Shown one piece after another: positions 10,474 through 20,161 of a stretch of 64,000 nucleotides of DNA (positions are counted from its first letter, which is position 1; the number at the start of each line of letters is the position of its first letter). Source of the DNA: Herminiimonas arsenicoxydans (GTDB lineage: Bacteria > Pseudomonadota > Gammaproteobacteria > Burkholderiales > Burkholderiaceae_D). Below the pieces are notes generated by a model. It had not been told where the DNA came from, did no database searches, and worked only from the letters and a program-made list of their open reading frames with translations. Made by a program: the position numbers and the translations under genes. The stretch is from contig CU207211.1 of the NCBI GenBank assembly GCA_000026125.1, forward strand, positions 2,232,001-2,296,000. Direction: 5' to 3'.

Positions 10474-11264
10474 GCCGAATTCTTTTTCAGTAGCTGCATG
10501 TCACCGAATAAATTCTGCATGACCTGATTGCCGATAAAGCTCAGGTTATACGGGTGCTCGGAAACTTTTTTCGGGAAACGCGCACTCTCGGGAAACGCCT
10601 CCAGTTGCACGGCGATTTTTCCCCACAAGACAAGCGTAGGCGGCGTTTTACCTGCATCTTCAGCGTGATCCGCCAATGCAGCCAGCACCGTTTGCAAAAA
10701 TGGCAACCACGCCCTTGCTTCTTTCACCGGCGGCACATGTGGGCGAAAAACCAGCGCTGCATTCAGCAGCAAAAAACCATGTCGGGTCAGATTGGCCTGC
10801 AACTCGGGCAAGGTTTGTATGATCGATGCAGGCGCCGCCTGCGCCTTGCCGGAGACACCAGCCAGCGCATCGCCTGTCGTCTGCTCTATCGCCAGTTGAC
10901 CGTCAGCCACCAGCAGCATCTTCATGAAATTACGCAACGAGGTCGCACGATTGACCTGCTTGGACAAACCTTTTTCCGACCACAGGGAACTGACTGCGCC
11001 ATCCATGAAACAGACGCCGGTCGCACTGACTGCACGCGGATACGGCCCTTCCCCCACCAGCACATAATCCACCGCATCCAGCGGCTGCGCGAAAGCGGCA
11101 AACAGTCGGCCGCCATTCGGCAAATACTCATCCGCCGCCAATGCCGGCAAATAATCCGGCGAAGTCTTGTGGACTGCATCGAGGCCAGCCCGCAAAATCG
11201 GGCGCCACGATGCATCTGCGGCATCCAGCATGGCAATAAAAGATGGTGGAATAGTGTGCGACAT
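10470..11264 (-). CDS. Uracil-DNA-glycosylase-like protein with altered active site
   Basis: The 264-residue protein (start MSHTIPPSFI at 11264; a longer reading to 11318 is possible) keeps the UDG layout. VLVGEGPYP (about 68-76) sits where Ung has VLGQDPYH. Then come ATGVCF, the NRATSLRNFMKMLL helix, LVLWGK (Ung: LLWG) and a C-terminal EHPYNLSF in place of HPSPLS. The catalytic aspartate of GQDPY is replaced by glycine, so normal uracil excision is doubtful. It may be a degenerate paralogue or a DNA-binding relative. Confidence 0.72.
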   Translation of the reverse strand: MSHTIPPSFIAMLDAADASWRPILRAGLDAVHKTSPDYLPALAADEYLPNGGRLFAAFAQPLDAVDYVLVGEGPYPRAVSATGVCFMDGAVSSLWSEKGLSKQVNRATSLRNFMKMLLVADGQLAIEQTTGDALAGVSGKAQAAPASIIQTLPELQANLTRHGFLLLNAALVFRPHVPPVKEARAWLPFLQTVLAALADHAEDAGKTPPTLVLWGKIAVQLEAFPESARFPKKVSEHPYNLSFIGNQVMQNLFGDMQLLKKNSA

Positions 11265-11355
11265 GGATTTATATGGAAAGGCGAAAGCAGCGATTGTAGC
11301 CGTAACACTGCGCGACACAAGGCAAACGACTGTTCGTCACCACCTTATGCGGCCA

Positions 11356-13440
11356 TCAAGCGGGCACGATATGATCTTCGCCCGGCGCACCGAACAATTG
11401 CTCCTTCAATATCCGCAATTGATCGCGCACTTGCGCCGCCTTTTCGAATTCCAGATTTTTTGCATGGCCGAGCATCTGCTTTTCAAGTCGCTTGATTTCC
11501 TTGCTGACCTGCTTCTCGCTCATCGCCTCATACTTCGCATGCTCCTGCGCCGCATTGAATTCTTCACGCGCATCCTGCTGGCTGTAGACGCCATCGATCA
11601 ACTCGCGAATGTGCTTCTTGATACCGACCGGCGTAATGTTATTTGCAGTATTGAAAGCCATCTGCTTGGCGCGACGACGCTCAGTCTCGTCTATCGCCCG
11701 TCGCATCGAATCGGTCACCTTGTCACCGTAGAGAATGGCCATGCCGTTCAGGTTACGTGCAGCACGGCCTATCGTCTGGATCAGACTGCGCTCGGAACGC
11801 AGGAAACCTTCCTTGTCCGCATCCAAAATCGCCACCAGCGATACCTCCGGCAAATCGAGGCCTTCGCGCAACAAGTTGATGCCGACCAGCACATCAAAGG
11901 TGCCGAGACGCAGATCCCGAATGATTTCCACCCGTTCGACCGTATCGATATCGCTGTGCAGGTAACGCACCTTGATGCCGTTATCGCTGAGAAATTCCGT
12001 CAGTTGTTCCGACATGCGCTTGGTCAGCGTTGTGACCAGCACACGCTCGTGCTTTTTCACGCGATCGGTGATTTCTGTCATCAGATCGTCGACCTGGGTC
12101 GAGGCCGGGCGCACGCTGATCAATGGATCAACCAGGCCCGTTGGCCGCACCACCTGCTCGACCACCTGATCGGCATGCGCATTTTCATAATCGGCCGGCG
12201 TCGCGGACACGAACACCATCTGCCGCATCTTGCCCTCGAACTCGTCAAAGCGTAGCGGCCGGTTATCCAGCGCCGACGGCAGGCGGAATCCGTAATCAAC
12301 CAGATTGGTTTTGCGCGCCCTGTCGCCGTTGTACATGCCGTTGAGCTGTCCCATCAGCACATGCGATTCGTCCATGAACATCAAGGCATCCTGCGGCAGG
12401 TAATCCACCAGCGTTGGCGGCGGATCGCCCGCCTTGGCGCCGCTCAGATGGCGCGAATAGTTTTCGATGCCTTTGGTAAAGCCGATTTCCTGCATCATCT
12501 CCAGATCGAAGCGGGTACGCTGCTCAAGACGCTGCTCTTCAATCAGCTTGTTTTCCTTGCGGAAAAATTCCAGGCGTTCGCGCAATTCATCCTTGATCGT
12601 GTCAATCGCGCGCAGCACGGTGGCACGCGGCGTCACGTAGTGCGAACCGGGATAAACCGTAAAACGCGGAATCTTCTGTTTGACACGGCCGGTCAGCGGG
12701 TCGAACAGCTGCAGGCTTTCAATTTCATCATCGAACATCTCCAGGCGAATTGCCAGTTCGGCATGTTCTGCCGGGAAAATATCGATGGTATCGCCACGCA
12801 CGCGGAAAGTACCGCGACCGAAATCGACTTCATTGCGCGTATATTGCATCGCGATCAGACGCGCGATCACGTCGCGCTGGCTGACCTTGTCCTTGGCGCG
12901 CAAGGTCAGAATCATCTGATGGTATTCGCTCGGATTGCCGATACCGTAGATTGCCGATACCGTTGCAATGATCACCACATCGCGCCGCTCCATCAGGGAT
13001 TTGGTGCAGGACAGGCGCATCTGTTCGATATGCTCGTTGATCGATGAATCTTTCTCGATGAACAAGTCGCGTTGCGGAACGTAGGCTTCCGGCTGGTAAT
13101 AATCGTAATAACTGACGAAATATTCCACCGCATTTTGCGGGAAAAACTCGCGAAATTCGCTGTAAAGCTGGGCCGCCAGTGTCTTGTTCGGCGCAAAGAC
13201 AATCGCCGGCCGGCCCATGCGGGCGATGACATTGGCAACCGTATAAGTCTTGCCTGAACCCGTCACCCCCAGTAAGGTCTGGTAGAACAAACCGTCCTCG
13301 ATCCCTTCAACCAACTTGGCAATAGCCGTCGGTTGATCACCCGCAGGAGGAAAGGGTTGATAAAGACGAAACGGGGAATCCGGGAAGGTGACGATCTTCG
13401 ACTCGTCAATGGAATCAGCAACTTGGGACAAATCAGTCAT
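11356..13440 (-). CDS. uvrB: UvrABC excinuclease subunit B
   Basis: The 694-residue UvrB is the central damage-verifying helicase-like subunit of nucleotide excision repair. Walker A GVTGSGKT sits at about residues 58-65. The damage-probing beta-hairpin [12 protein letters not shown] follows, then the DEAD-like DESH box ([11 protein letters not shown]). The helicase C domain has QTIGRAARN, and a C-terminal UVR motif contacts UvrC. Length and motif order are standard. It is transcribed away from the adjacent aminotransferase gene. Confidence 0.98.
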   Translation of the reverse strand: MTDLSQVADSIDESKIVTFPDSPFRLYQPFPPAGDQPTAIAKLVEGIEDGLFYQTLLGVTGSGKTYTVANVIARMGRPAIVFAPNKTLAAQLYSEFREFFPQNAVEYFVSYYDYYQPEAYVPQRDLFIEKDSSINEHIEQMRLSCTKSLMERRDVVIIATVSAIYGIGNPSEYHQMILTLRAKDKVSQRDVIARLIAMQYTRNEVDFGRGTFRVRGDTIDIFPAEHAELAIRLEMFDDEIESLQLFDPLTGRVKQKIPRFTVYPGSHYVTPRATVLRAIDTIKDELRERLEFFRKENKLIEEQRLEQRTRFDLEMMQEIGFTKGIENYSRHLSGAKAGDPPPTLVDYLPQDALMFMDESHVLMGQLNGMYNGDRARKTNLVDYGFRLPSALDNRPLRFDEFEGKMRQMVFVSATPADYENAHADQVVEQVVRPTGLVDPLISVRPASTQVDDLMTEITDRVKKHERVLVTTLTKRMSEQLTEFLSDNGIKVRYLHSDIDTVERVEIIRDLRLGTFDVLVGINLLREGLDLPEVSLVAILDADKEGFLRSERSLIQTIGRAARNLNGMAILYGDKVTDSMRRAIDETERRRAKQMAFNTANNITPVGIKKHIRELIDGVYSQQDAREEFNAAQEHAKYEAMSEKQVSKEIKRLEKQMLGHAKNLEFEKAAQVRDQLRILKEQLFGAPGEDHIVPA

Positions 13441-13560
13441 TTATTTCAATCCGACCTTTGGTAAAATAAAGAGTCGTATTTATCGCAAGAAACGCCGTTT
13501 TGCGATACACAACCCTTGCTGCTAAACGACCGCTTGCAGCTAACTTTTCATGTTATCACG

Positions 13561-14775
13561 ATGAACGCACCTATTCCTGCTTCGCTCCTCAACGCCATCG
13601 AAATGGCGCCCCGTGACCCGATTCTTGGCATTACCGAGGCGTTTAACGCCGACAAGAATCCAAATAAGATCAATCTAGGTGTCGGCGTTTACAACGACGA
13701 CAACGGTAAATTGCCGCTGCTGGAATGCGTACGCAAAGCCGAAGCGCAATTGATGGAAAAACTGTCGCCACGCGGCTACCTGCCTATCGACGGTCTGGCT
13801 GCTTACGATAAAGCAGTGCAGGAACTCGTATTTGGTGCCGATAGTTCAGTAGTCAAGGACAAACGTGCAGTGACCGCGCAGGCAATCGGCGGCACAGGCG
13901 CATTGAAGCTCGGCGCTGACTTCCTGAAACGCTTTGCACCTAACGCGCAAGTCTGGATCAGCGATCCAAGTTGGGAAAACCACCGCGCGCTGTTTGAATC
14001 GGCCGGTTTCGTAGTCAACAACTACCCGTACTACGACGCAGCAACCCGCGGCGTGAACTTCGCCGGCATGCTGGACACACTCAAATCGATTCCTAGCGGC
14101 TCGATCGTTCTGTTGCACGCTTGCTGCCACAATCCAACCGGCGCCGATCTGAACGACGCACAATGGCTGGAAGTGTTGAATGTTGTCACGACACGCGGCT
14201 TGATTCCATTCCTCGACATGGCTTACCAGGGTTTTGGCGACGGCATCGAAGCCGACGGCAAAGTCGTACGCCAGTTCGCTGAAGCAGGCGGCCCGGTATT
14301 CGTATCGAACTCCTTCTCCAAATCGTTCTCGCTGTACGGCGAACGCGTTGGCGCATTGAGCATCGTTTCCAGCAACGCAGAAGAAGCATCGCGCGTCCTG
14401 TCGCAATTGAAACGCGTCATCCGCACCAACTACTCCAACCCGCCTATGCACGGCGGTCAAGTCGTCGCAACCGCTCTGGCATCGCCAGAATTGCGCGCAC
14501 TGTGGGAAGAAGAGCTGGCCGGCATGCGCGTACGCATTCGCGAAATGCGTCAAGCGTTTGTACAGAAGCTTAAAGAACAGGCCCCTGCGCACAACTTCGA
14601 TTTCGTCACCAAACAACGCGGCATGTTCTCGTACTCCGGCCTGACCAAACCGCAAGTGGATCGTCTGCGCGATGAGTTCTCGATTTACGCTGTCGACACC
14701 GGCCGCATCTGCGTTGCAGCGCTGAATACAAAAAACATCGATTACGTCATTGCGGCAATCGCGAAAGTTCTTTAA
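13561..14775 (+). CDS. Aspartate/aromatic amino acid aminotransferase (class I)
   Basis: The 404-residue fold-type I PLP enzyme begins MNAPIPASLLNAIEMAPRDP; an earlier in-frame start at 13516 is less likely. It shows INLGVGVYND, CCHNPTGAD and the PLP lysine in SNSFSKSFSLYGERVGAL. It belongs to the AspC/TyrB subgroup that moves the amino group between aspartate or aromatic amino acids and 2-oxoglutarate. Sequence alone does not separate AspC from TyrB, so no symbol is given. Divergent from uvrB. Confidence 0.93.
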   Translation: MNAPIPASLLNAIEMAPRDPILGITEAFNADKNPNKINLGVGVYNDDNGKLPLLECVRKAEAQLMEKLSPRGYLPIDGLAAYDKAVQELVFGADSSVVKDKRAVTAQAIGGTGALKLGADFLKRFAPNAQVWISDPSWENHRALFESAGFVVNNYPYYDAATRGVNFAGMLDTLKSIPSGSIVLLHACCHNPTGADLNDAQWLEVLNVVTTRGLIPFLDMAYQGFGDGIEADGKVVRQFAEAGGPVFVSNSFSKSFSLYGERVGALSIVSSNAEEASRVLSQLKRVIRTNYSNPPMHGGQVVATALASPELRALWEEELAGMRVRIREMRQAFVQKLKEQAPAHNFDFVTKQRGMFSYSGLTKPQVDRLRDEFSIYAVDTGRICVAALNTKNIDYVIAAIAKVL

Positions 14776-14881
14776 TATTCGCCTGCGGTAAATTTCTGCG
14801 GTCACAGTCAAACGGAACAAAGAAATTTATCGCACAAGCTTTGACAAGCGAGTAAGAAACATCTTATAATCTCGCTTCTGT

Positions 14882-14957
14882 TCCCTGATAGCTCAGTTGG
14901 TAGAGCGACGGACTGTTAATCCGCAGGTCCCTGGTTCGAGTCCAGGTCGGGGAGCCA
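14882..14957 (+). tRNA. tRNA-Asn (GTT)
   Basis: A complete 76-base cloverleaf. The acceptor arms TCCCTGA and TCGGGGA pair with one G-T wobble. The D-arm is AGCTCAGTTGGTAGAGC, the anticodon loop CTGTTAA has anticodon GTT, the T-loop is GGTTCGAGTCC, and a genomic CCA is encoded. Its 3' end is partly repeated at 19148-19158, which suggests that it served as an integration site. Confidence 0.97.
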
Positions 14958-14981
14958 TCAGAATTTAGTAGTGGAAAATCA

Positions 14982-15015
14982 AGGGGTTATCGATAAATTC
15001 GATAACCCCTTTTTC
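14982..15015. terminator. Terminator after tRNA-Asn
   Basis: The stem AGGGGTTATC / GATAACCCCT is followed by T(5)CTTT on the right, with A's on the left. It lies between the tRNA and the convergent gene ending at 15022 and can serve both. Confidence 0.85.
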
Positions 15016-15021
15016 TTTGTA

Positions 15022-15360
15022 CTATGAACCATTTCTCTTATCTCTTAACTTTTCTGGCAATGACAACACAAGATAATTCGTTGTCTCTCGCGTTTCAGAA
15101 TTGATTAAGCTGTAATGCTCTATCACCCCTTCCCCCGCATCAAAATCAATACGAACTAACTTAAGAGTTTTCTCTCTTTGGTCTTCTTTGCTAGCGGGTA
15201 TTTCAAGATCAACATATCTAATACCCCTATCACCTTCAAATGCCATGGTGTGATCGAAATCACCATCATAAATTTTTGACGGAATGCCGCGAGGGAAAGC
15301 TTTACACTTCTTTCTCGATAGTTGGTAGTGATTACACTTCAAACACTGCAAACGGGTCAT
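15022..15360 (-). CDS. Small conserved protein with CxxC zinc-like N-terminus
   Basis: The 112-residue product starts at MTRLQCLKCNHYQ (15360); 22 upstream in-frame residues lack conserved character. The N-terminus C6-x2-C9 with a following KKCKAFPRGIP segment suggests a small zinc-binding site. The DGDFDHTMAFEGDRGIRY stretch resembles a family of uncharacterised bacterial proteins. No function can be assigned. It is divergent from the KAP NTPase gene inside the tRNA-Asn island and ends at the tRNA terminator. Confidence 0.7.
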   Translation of the reverse strand: MTRLQCLKCNHYQLSRKKCKAFPRGIPSKIYDGDFDHTMAFEGDRGIRYVDLEIPASKEDQREKTLKLVRIDFDAGEGVIEHYSLINSETRETTNYLVLSLPEKLRDKRNGS

Positions 15361-16214
15361 GCGTAACTCCAAGATGCTGCTACCAGTCAAAAGTAGAAAT
15401 TCAATTCGATGTAAATGCGGCCGCAAAGATAATTAATGCACCGTCATTGTGATCTTACAATAGCTTTTTTAGAGCCCTTACCAAGGATCCTGACTTATGC
15501 CCCAAGTAACAAATACATCATCCTCGGCGCTGAACGGCGATCGAGCACTTCAGCATGGTGACACGGATACTCTTGGGTTTCGCGATGTTGCGTTACAGAT
15601 TGCGACAGCGCTAGCAGATCGTGCTTCGGATGGCGGACTAGTTGTTGGGGTTGAAGGTGCTTGGGGATCAGGTAAATCGAGCTTATTGTTTCTTATTGAG
15701 GAAGAATTAGGAAAACTCCCCAAAGAAATTCGTCCCACGATAATTAATTTTCGGCCATGGTTGGTCGGAAATCGCGACGCACTTTTGAAAAATTTGTTCT
15801 CCTCACTAAGGAAAGCTATTGATCAAGTTGCGTCAGCAGCAGGTGATTCCTCAGGAAAAGTGGATGCAAAAGCTAAGGAGGCTGTAGCAGCACTTCGTAA
15901 GTTTACGGTCGCACTCAGTAAAGCTGGTGCGTTGGTGGAGGTAGCCGGGGATGTCACAGCATTCGCCCCTATGAAGTGGGCAGGAAAAGGTTTAACCGCT
16001 CTACGAAATATCGGGAAGGAAAAACCTGATGAACCCGTCCTCGACGAACTCAAAGAAAAACTGATCAAATCCCTACGGGATTTGGGACATAGGTTCATTG
16101 TCACCATTGATGACGTTGATCGACTCGAACCGAAAGAAGTCATCGAAATCTTGAGGCTGACACGGTCAGTAGCGGATTTCCCTAATGTTATCTATCTGCT
16201 TAGCTATGACAGTG

Positions 16215-16241
16215 TGGCCTGTCCCCAAACTGAAAGACACC
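16215..16241 (+). repeat. IS3-family left terminal inverted repeat
   Basis: A 27 bp end that starts TGGCCTGTCCCC and finishes GAAAGACACC. It matches the complement of the right end at 23 positions; the differences cluster at positions 12-16. Confidence 0.9.
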
Positions 16242-16244
16242 GCA

Positions 16245-17111
16245 TTAAGCTAACTGAGCTTGCTGTTCAAAGTCAATTGGGCTGATATAGCCCAACGTTG
16301 AATGTCTTCGAACCGGATTATAGAAACGTTCGATGTAGTCAAACACTTCTGCCCTGATGTCGTCTCGCGTGCGGAACATCTTTCTGGATAAGCGCTCTGT
16401 CTTCAATGAAGAGAAGAAGCTCTCCATGGCCGAGTTGTCCCACACATTACCCGCACGACTCATGCTGCACGTCACACCCAATTCAAGCAATAGCCGCTGA
16501 AACTGCTCACTCGTATATTGACTTCCACGGTCAGAATGATGCATCACGGATTCCGGCTTACCACGTCGCCATACAGCCATCATTAATGCATCGGCGACGA
16601 GTTGTGCATTCATCTCAGGCTTCATCGACCAGCCAATGACACGCCTGGAATAGAGGTCTAGTACAACAGCGAGGTAAAGCCATCCTTCGGCTGACCAGAT
16701 GTAGGTGAAGTCAGCGACCCATTTCCGGTTCGGTGCACTAGCGTCGAATTGCCGGTCGAGCACGTTGGCTGCAATACCGATGACTGGGCGCTCACCTCGG
16801 TCAATCGGCAAGCTGCGCCGGCGAGGTCGAGCCCGTAACGCTTGAGCCTGCATCAGCCGTTCGACGCGATGCAGCCCGCAACGATAGCCACTTGCCAACA
16901 GGTCGTGCCAGACACGACGTGCTCCATAGGTGCGGTCACTTTGAATAAAACTGTGATGAACGGCGCGACCGAGTTGCTCGTTCTCCGTGCGACGTTTGCA
17001 CGGCGTACGCGTGAGCCATGCATAAAAACCACTGCGCGAGACGCCGAGTGTGTCGCAGGTCAGTGCCACCGGCCAGATTCCTCGGTGCTTCGCCACGAAT
17101 CCAAATTTCAC
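16245..17111 (-). CDS. IS3-family transposase OrfB (DDE integrase domain)
   Basis: The 288-residue frame has an HTH_21-like N-terminal part and an rve catalytic core. The first Asp is in WVADFTYI, the second in HHSDRGSQYTSEQF, and the Glu in NSAMESFFSSLKTE. It has no convincing start of its own (GTG at 17111 overlaps the orfA stop). It is probably made as an OrfAB fusion by -1 frameshifting on the AAAAAAAG run near 17141. It catalyses strand transfer of the element. Confidence 0.93.
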   Translation of the reverse strand: MKFGFVAKHRGIWPVALTCDTLGVSRSGFYAWLTRTPCKRRTENEQLGRAVHHSFIQSDRTYGARRVWHDLLASGYRCGLHRVERLMQAQALRARPRRRSLPIDRGERPVIGIAANVLDRQFDASAPNRKWVADFTYIWSAEGWLYLAVVLDLYSRRVIGWSMKPEMNAQLVADALMMAVWRRGKPESVMHHSDRGSQYTSEQFQRLLLELGVTCSMSRAGNVWDNSAMESFFSSLKTERLSRKMFRTRDDIRAEVFDYIERFYNPVRRHSTLGYISPIDFEQQAQLA

Positions 17112-17401
17112 ATCGATTCCCTGGCGAAGTAGGCGGCGGCTTTTTTTAAAATGTCGCGCTCCATCTTCAGTTTGGCGACTTCTTTGCGCAACCTTGCTAT
17201 CTCAAGTTGCTCTGGTTTGAGTTGACCATGCCCGGGAAAGGCATGCGATGCATCTTCCGATACGGCATGAACCCATTTGCGCAATACGTTCTCGTGCACA
17301 TTGAGGTCTTTGGCGGCCTGCACGATTGAAACACCTCGTTCTTTAACTAGCCTAACCGCCTCTACCTTGAACTCCTTGCTGAACTGTCTACGATTTGCCA
17401 T
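17108..17401 (-). CDS. IS3-family OrfA (transposase helix-turn-helix subunit)
   Basis: The 97-residue protein has an HTH_Tnp_1 domain (RQFSKEFKVEAVRLVKERG, then NVHENVLRKW) and a C-terminal leucine-zipper segment ending KKAAAYFARESM. It binds the terminal repeats. A poly-A slippery run near its 3' end allows fusion to OrfB in the -1 frame, as in other IS3 elements. Confidence 0.92.
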   Translation of the reverse strand: MANRRQFSKEFKVEAVRLVKERGVSIVQAAKDLNVHENVLRKWVHAVSEDASHAFPGHGQLKPEQLEIARLRKEVAKLKMERDILKKAAAYFARESM

Positions 17402-17436
17402 TTATTTCCTCCTGATTGATTAAAACACCTTATCTT

Positions 17437-17463
17437 GGTGTCTTTCAAGTCAGGGACAGGCCA
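17437..17463 (-). repeat. IS3-family right terminal inverted repeat
   Basis: A 27 bp end that reads GGTGTCTTTC...GGGACAGGCCA on the + strand. The GTG target duplication follows at once. Confidence 0.9.
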
Positions 17464-19121
17464 GTGCAGTTTTGGCGCACAATATTGAACAAGCAGCACA
17501 AGTCAAAAACGGCCTCGAGTACCTCGAAAAAATTGTACAACTCTCGATAATGGTGCCAAAACCTGAAGCATTTCAACTGCGACAATGGTTTGGGGAGCAA
17601 TTGCATAATATTGCTACTACAAAAAATGAGGATGAGCTATCCAGACTAAAAACCATCATCGATCATGACGGAGGCCGTTACTTGAACTCACCACGCTCTG
17701 TCGTGAGGGTTTTAGACTCCATTCGTTTCCTTTGGCCTACCCTAAAAAAAGAGCGTGCAGATTTGGCTGACGTTGTTTGGCTCCAATTGATAAAAAATGG
17801 GAACCGAAAACTTTATCGATGGATTGAAGAATATTGTGCAACGGCATCTGTGCTTTCCCTCGGCACAGCATCTATTGACGAAAGCGAGCGATCAAAAGTA
17901 TTGAAAGCATTGATTCAATCAGTTGAGTCAGATTATTTCGACAATAAAACGTATCGCTACTACTTTGCTGAGCAATTACCCGGGTTGAAGGTTAGCTTTG
18001 AAGATGGAGGAGATATTTTCGAATTGCACCAAAGCGTTAGCGAAGCTGATCTGCATACTGCTATTTCAAACGTCAAGCTCGCGAGTCCAGATCATTACCG
18101 ATTATATTTTGCACAGTCGGGACCGTCACACGCATTAACCCATTCCGACTTTGAAACCTTATGGTCTGCTATTGATGCTGGGGTAGCTCGTGCAGAAACA
18201 CTCATTTTAAAATGGCATCAGGAGAATATATCTGGAGAAATGGGGAAGGCTGACCTCTTACTGGAGCGACTCAATAATGTCCCCCCTGATTCCTTGACCC
18301 CGGACAGAGCGCAAATTCTATTGCTCACATTCTCCAATGCATTGGATCAGGCATATCGACTTCGACCTTTTGAGCATGGGTGGGTAAACTCTATCTGGGA
18401 TCGCGCCGAAAAATTAATTCCAATCTATCTAGCCCAATTTGATGCCGTCGAACGGCAAATCATTGTGGAAAAAATGTTCAGTCAAGGCAAGGCAATCAGT
18501 TGGCTAAGTAGTCTATTTCGACGCGAAACCTTTGCGCATGGCCGGTACGGATCAAGACCACGCCCCGAGACCGATTGGCTATTTATTGAGCCCGAGTTTG
18601 AACAGATTACGAAAATTATGCTATCTCGGTACAGCGCCATGAAAGCAGACCAGTTTTTTGCTGAAATTGATGCAACTAACATTCTCTTTGCTTGGCAACA
18701 AGGCGGCGATGCCGACGGTCCGAAGCATTTTGTAGAAAACCTTATAGAAACAAGCGAAGGCTTGATCCAAATTCTAGAAAGGCTAACCTCCATTAATACA
18801 AGCAGTAATCGGGGTAAATACCAGGTATTAAACCGAGAGACTCTTTCTAGTTTTTTAGATTACGAACACGCTTTAACTAGAGTGACTAATTTGACGGCAG
18901 ATGACGTTCTTGGAGAACGCGCCATAATTCTCGCGAGAGCTTTTGCCGATGCGAAAAGGTATTAACTAGTCTTCGCGATCGACCAATGACCGCGTCAAGT
19001 CAAAAACAGGTATTCACCAAGCGTTACTCGAACCAATATTTGCAGTAGCAAATACGGATTTTTGATCAAGCAGCTTGCCGTGCTAAGAGGCGTTTTGGTA
19101 AAAAAATAACCAGCCTTACAA

Positions 19122-19158
19122 GCGGTCTGGTTCGTAGCAAGAAATGTTCGGGGAGCCA
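19122..19158 (+). pseudogene. Decayed tRNA-Asn 3' end (island right boundary)
   Basis: GCGGTCTGGTTCG followed after 13 bases by TCGGGGAGCCA resembles the T-arm and acceptor end of the intact tRNA-Asn at 14.9 kb. Only the acceptor part is exact. It is read as a former attachment site or a degraded tRNA duplicate, and it carries no complete cloverleaf. Confidence 0.55.
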
Positions 19159-19167
19159 CAGAATATG

Positions 19168-19200
19168 AAGGGCCTAGTTGAAAAACTAGGCCCTTTTCTT
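19168..19200. terminator. Terminator at the right end of the tRNA-Asn island
   Basis: The perfect 12 bp stem AAGGGCCTAGTT / AACTAGGCCCTT has a GAAA loop and a T-rich tail TTTTCTTTTG. Confidence 0.85.
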
Positions 19201-19619
19201 TTGTTCTGTTAGACGTCAAGTTAGGCAGTGTCTAACTTGAAACGCATTCGGATGCCTTCCGAACGACAAGAACTAAATCTATTTCCCGCTCACCAGCCGC
19301 CGCGTCTTCTCCCATCGTTCCCGCACTTCGTCTAACTGCAATCCTTTAGACGTATCTGGAAGGCGTTGTCTTCTATCGCGAAAGGAAACAGGCCAGAAGC
19401 AGCCTCTCGGCGGCGTAAAAAAGCGACCATGAGGTCGCCTTTTTCATTTCACGTCGAATTAATGAGAACGCCCACTTCGCCCGAATCGATGCGCTGTGAT
19501 TCAGATAATCCGAACGATCTTCCGCATCGTAGCGAAAACTGATTTCCGTACCGCTTGCCAATAGCCACATCAGGGAATTACTGCCGCATCACTGGATATC
19601 GGCCGACTATTCTTTGCCA
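19201..19619. other. Gene-poor stretch right of the island
   Basis: No convincing gene was found. The stretch holds a GCGACC/GGTCGC hairpin with A- and T-runs at 19417-19445, a good bidirectional terminator. A short open frame on the minus strand (19373-19570) spans that hairpin and is discarded. A reading ending near 19280 on the minus strand may be the tail of a decayed gene, but it could not be identified. Confidence 0.5.
19417..19445. terminator. Bidirectional hairpin terminator
   Basis: The stem GCGACC / GGTCGC with loop ATGA is preceded by six A and followed by CTTTTT. No confident gene ends directly at it, so it probably belonged to a lost neighbour. Confidence 0.7.
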
Positions 19620-19859
19620 TCATGGGAAGTTCAAGTCCAAACCGAGCTTGCTGGCAAGGACGAAGGTGACGAGCGCCAGGCACAGGAGCGATAGCACGAA
19701 AACTACGGCCACCTTGCCGCCCGCGCGTAGCACCGCGCGCTTCTCCTTATCCTTATCCTTCTTCCCTTGATCGTAATGCCACTTAATGGCGAAGAACATG
19801 CCCGTGCCGAGCACGAGAACCTTGAACGTAACGAAGACTATAAGAGTCCAATCCATCAT
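19620..19859 (-). CDS. Small two-span membrane protein
   Basis: The 79-residue product starts MMDWTLIVFV with GGAA nine bases upstream; a GTG at 19889 would add ten residues. One hydrophobic helix spans about residues 3-23. A highly charged Lys/Asp loop (QGKKDKDKEKRA) follows, then a second helix at about 46-68. It is probably an inner-membrane protein of unknown function. No neighbour shares its direction closely enough to suggest an operon. Confidence 0.68.
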   Translation of the reverse strand: MMDWTLIVFVTFKVLVLGTGMFFAIKWHYDQGKKDKDKEKRAVLRAGGKVAVVFVLSLLCLALVTFVLASKLGLDLNFP

Positions 19860-20161
19860 TTTGAGTATTTCCAGGCTATTACTTGACACTATCTATCGTG
19901 AGGAGCACTACCTCAAAACGCTGCATGGCATCTCAATTGAAGTCAGTTTATTGTAGGTTAAGCAAACAGCGATCAACATTGGACATAAAGCCCTAGGACA
20001 TAATGACCTTAGTGCCTTATTAGGCCCTCTGCCTCCCGAACTTGAGGTGCCAGGCCCAATCTCAGACTCACACGAAATGCCCGACTGCAAAATCGTTGTG
20101 CAATTAAAATTCTCGCATAACTCACAATCGAGACGCCAATCAGCGCAACTCCTACACGGAG

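Larger units (their letters stand above)
16215..17463 (-). mobile_element. IS3-family insertion sequence, 1249 bp
   Basis: Imperfect 27 bp terminal inverted repeats (23 of 27 identical) bound the element, which begins TGGCCTGTCCC and ends GGGACAGGCCA. It is flanked by a 3 bp target duplication GTG (16212-16214 and 17464-17466). It encodes overlapping orfA and orfB with a slippery A-run, the IS3-family layout. Both ends and both frames are intact, so it may still be mobile. Confidence 0.95.
15497..18965 (+). pseudogene. KAP-family P-loop NTPase, interrupted by an IS3-family element
   Basis: The N-terminal part (15497-16214) has Walker A GAWGSGKSS (about 54-62) and Walker B with KAP-type acidic residues (FIVTIDDVDRLEP, about 198-210). 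The reading frame then runs into the insertion sequence and stops at 16285. The rest (17467-18965) continues with AVLAHNIEQAAQ and a long helical, AT-rich C-terminal region. Joining 16214 to 17467 gives one frame of 739 codons including the stop. KAP NTPases are membrane- or signal-linked ATPases, and several occur in phage-defence loci. The current gene should be inactive unless the element excises precisely. Confidence 0.85.
14947..19158. mobile_element. Putative 4.2 kb mini-island at tRNA-Asn
   Basis: The last 11 bases of tRNA-Asn (TCGGGGAGCCA, 14947-14957) recur at 19148-19158, and both copies are followed by CAGAAT. The DNA between them is visibly AT-richer than its surroundings. It carries a small protein gene and a KAP NTPase disrupted by an insertion sequence. 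No integrase is present, so this may be a decayed or satellite-type island. The boundaries rest on the repeat alone. Confidence 0.6.

Noticed and set aside
18995-19219. A 74-codon frame on the minus strand across the island border
   Set aside because: Spans the decayed tRNA end and a terminator hairpin; not plausible as a gene.
19373-19570. A 65-codon frame on the minus strand
   Set aside because: Runs through a strong bidirectional terminator and has no ribosome site.
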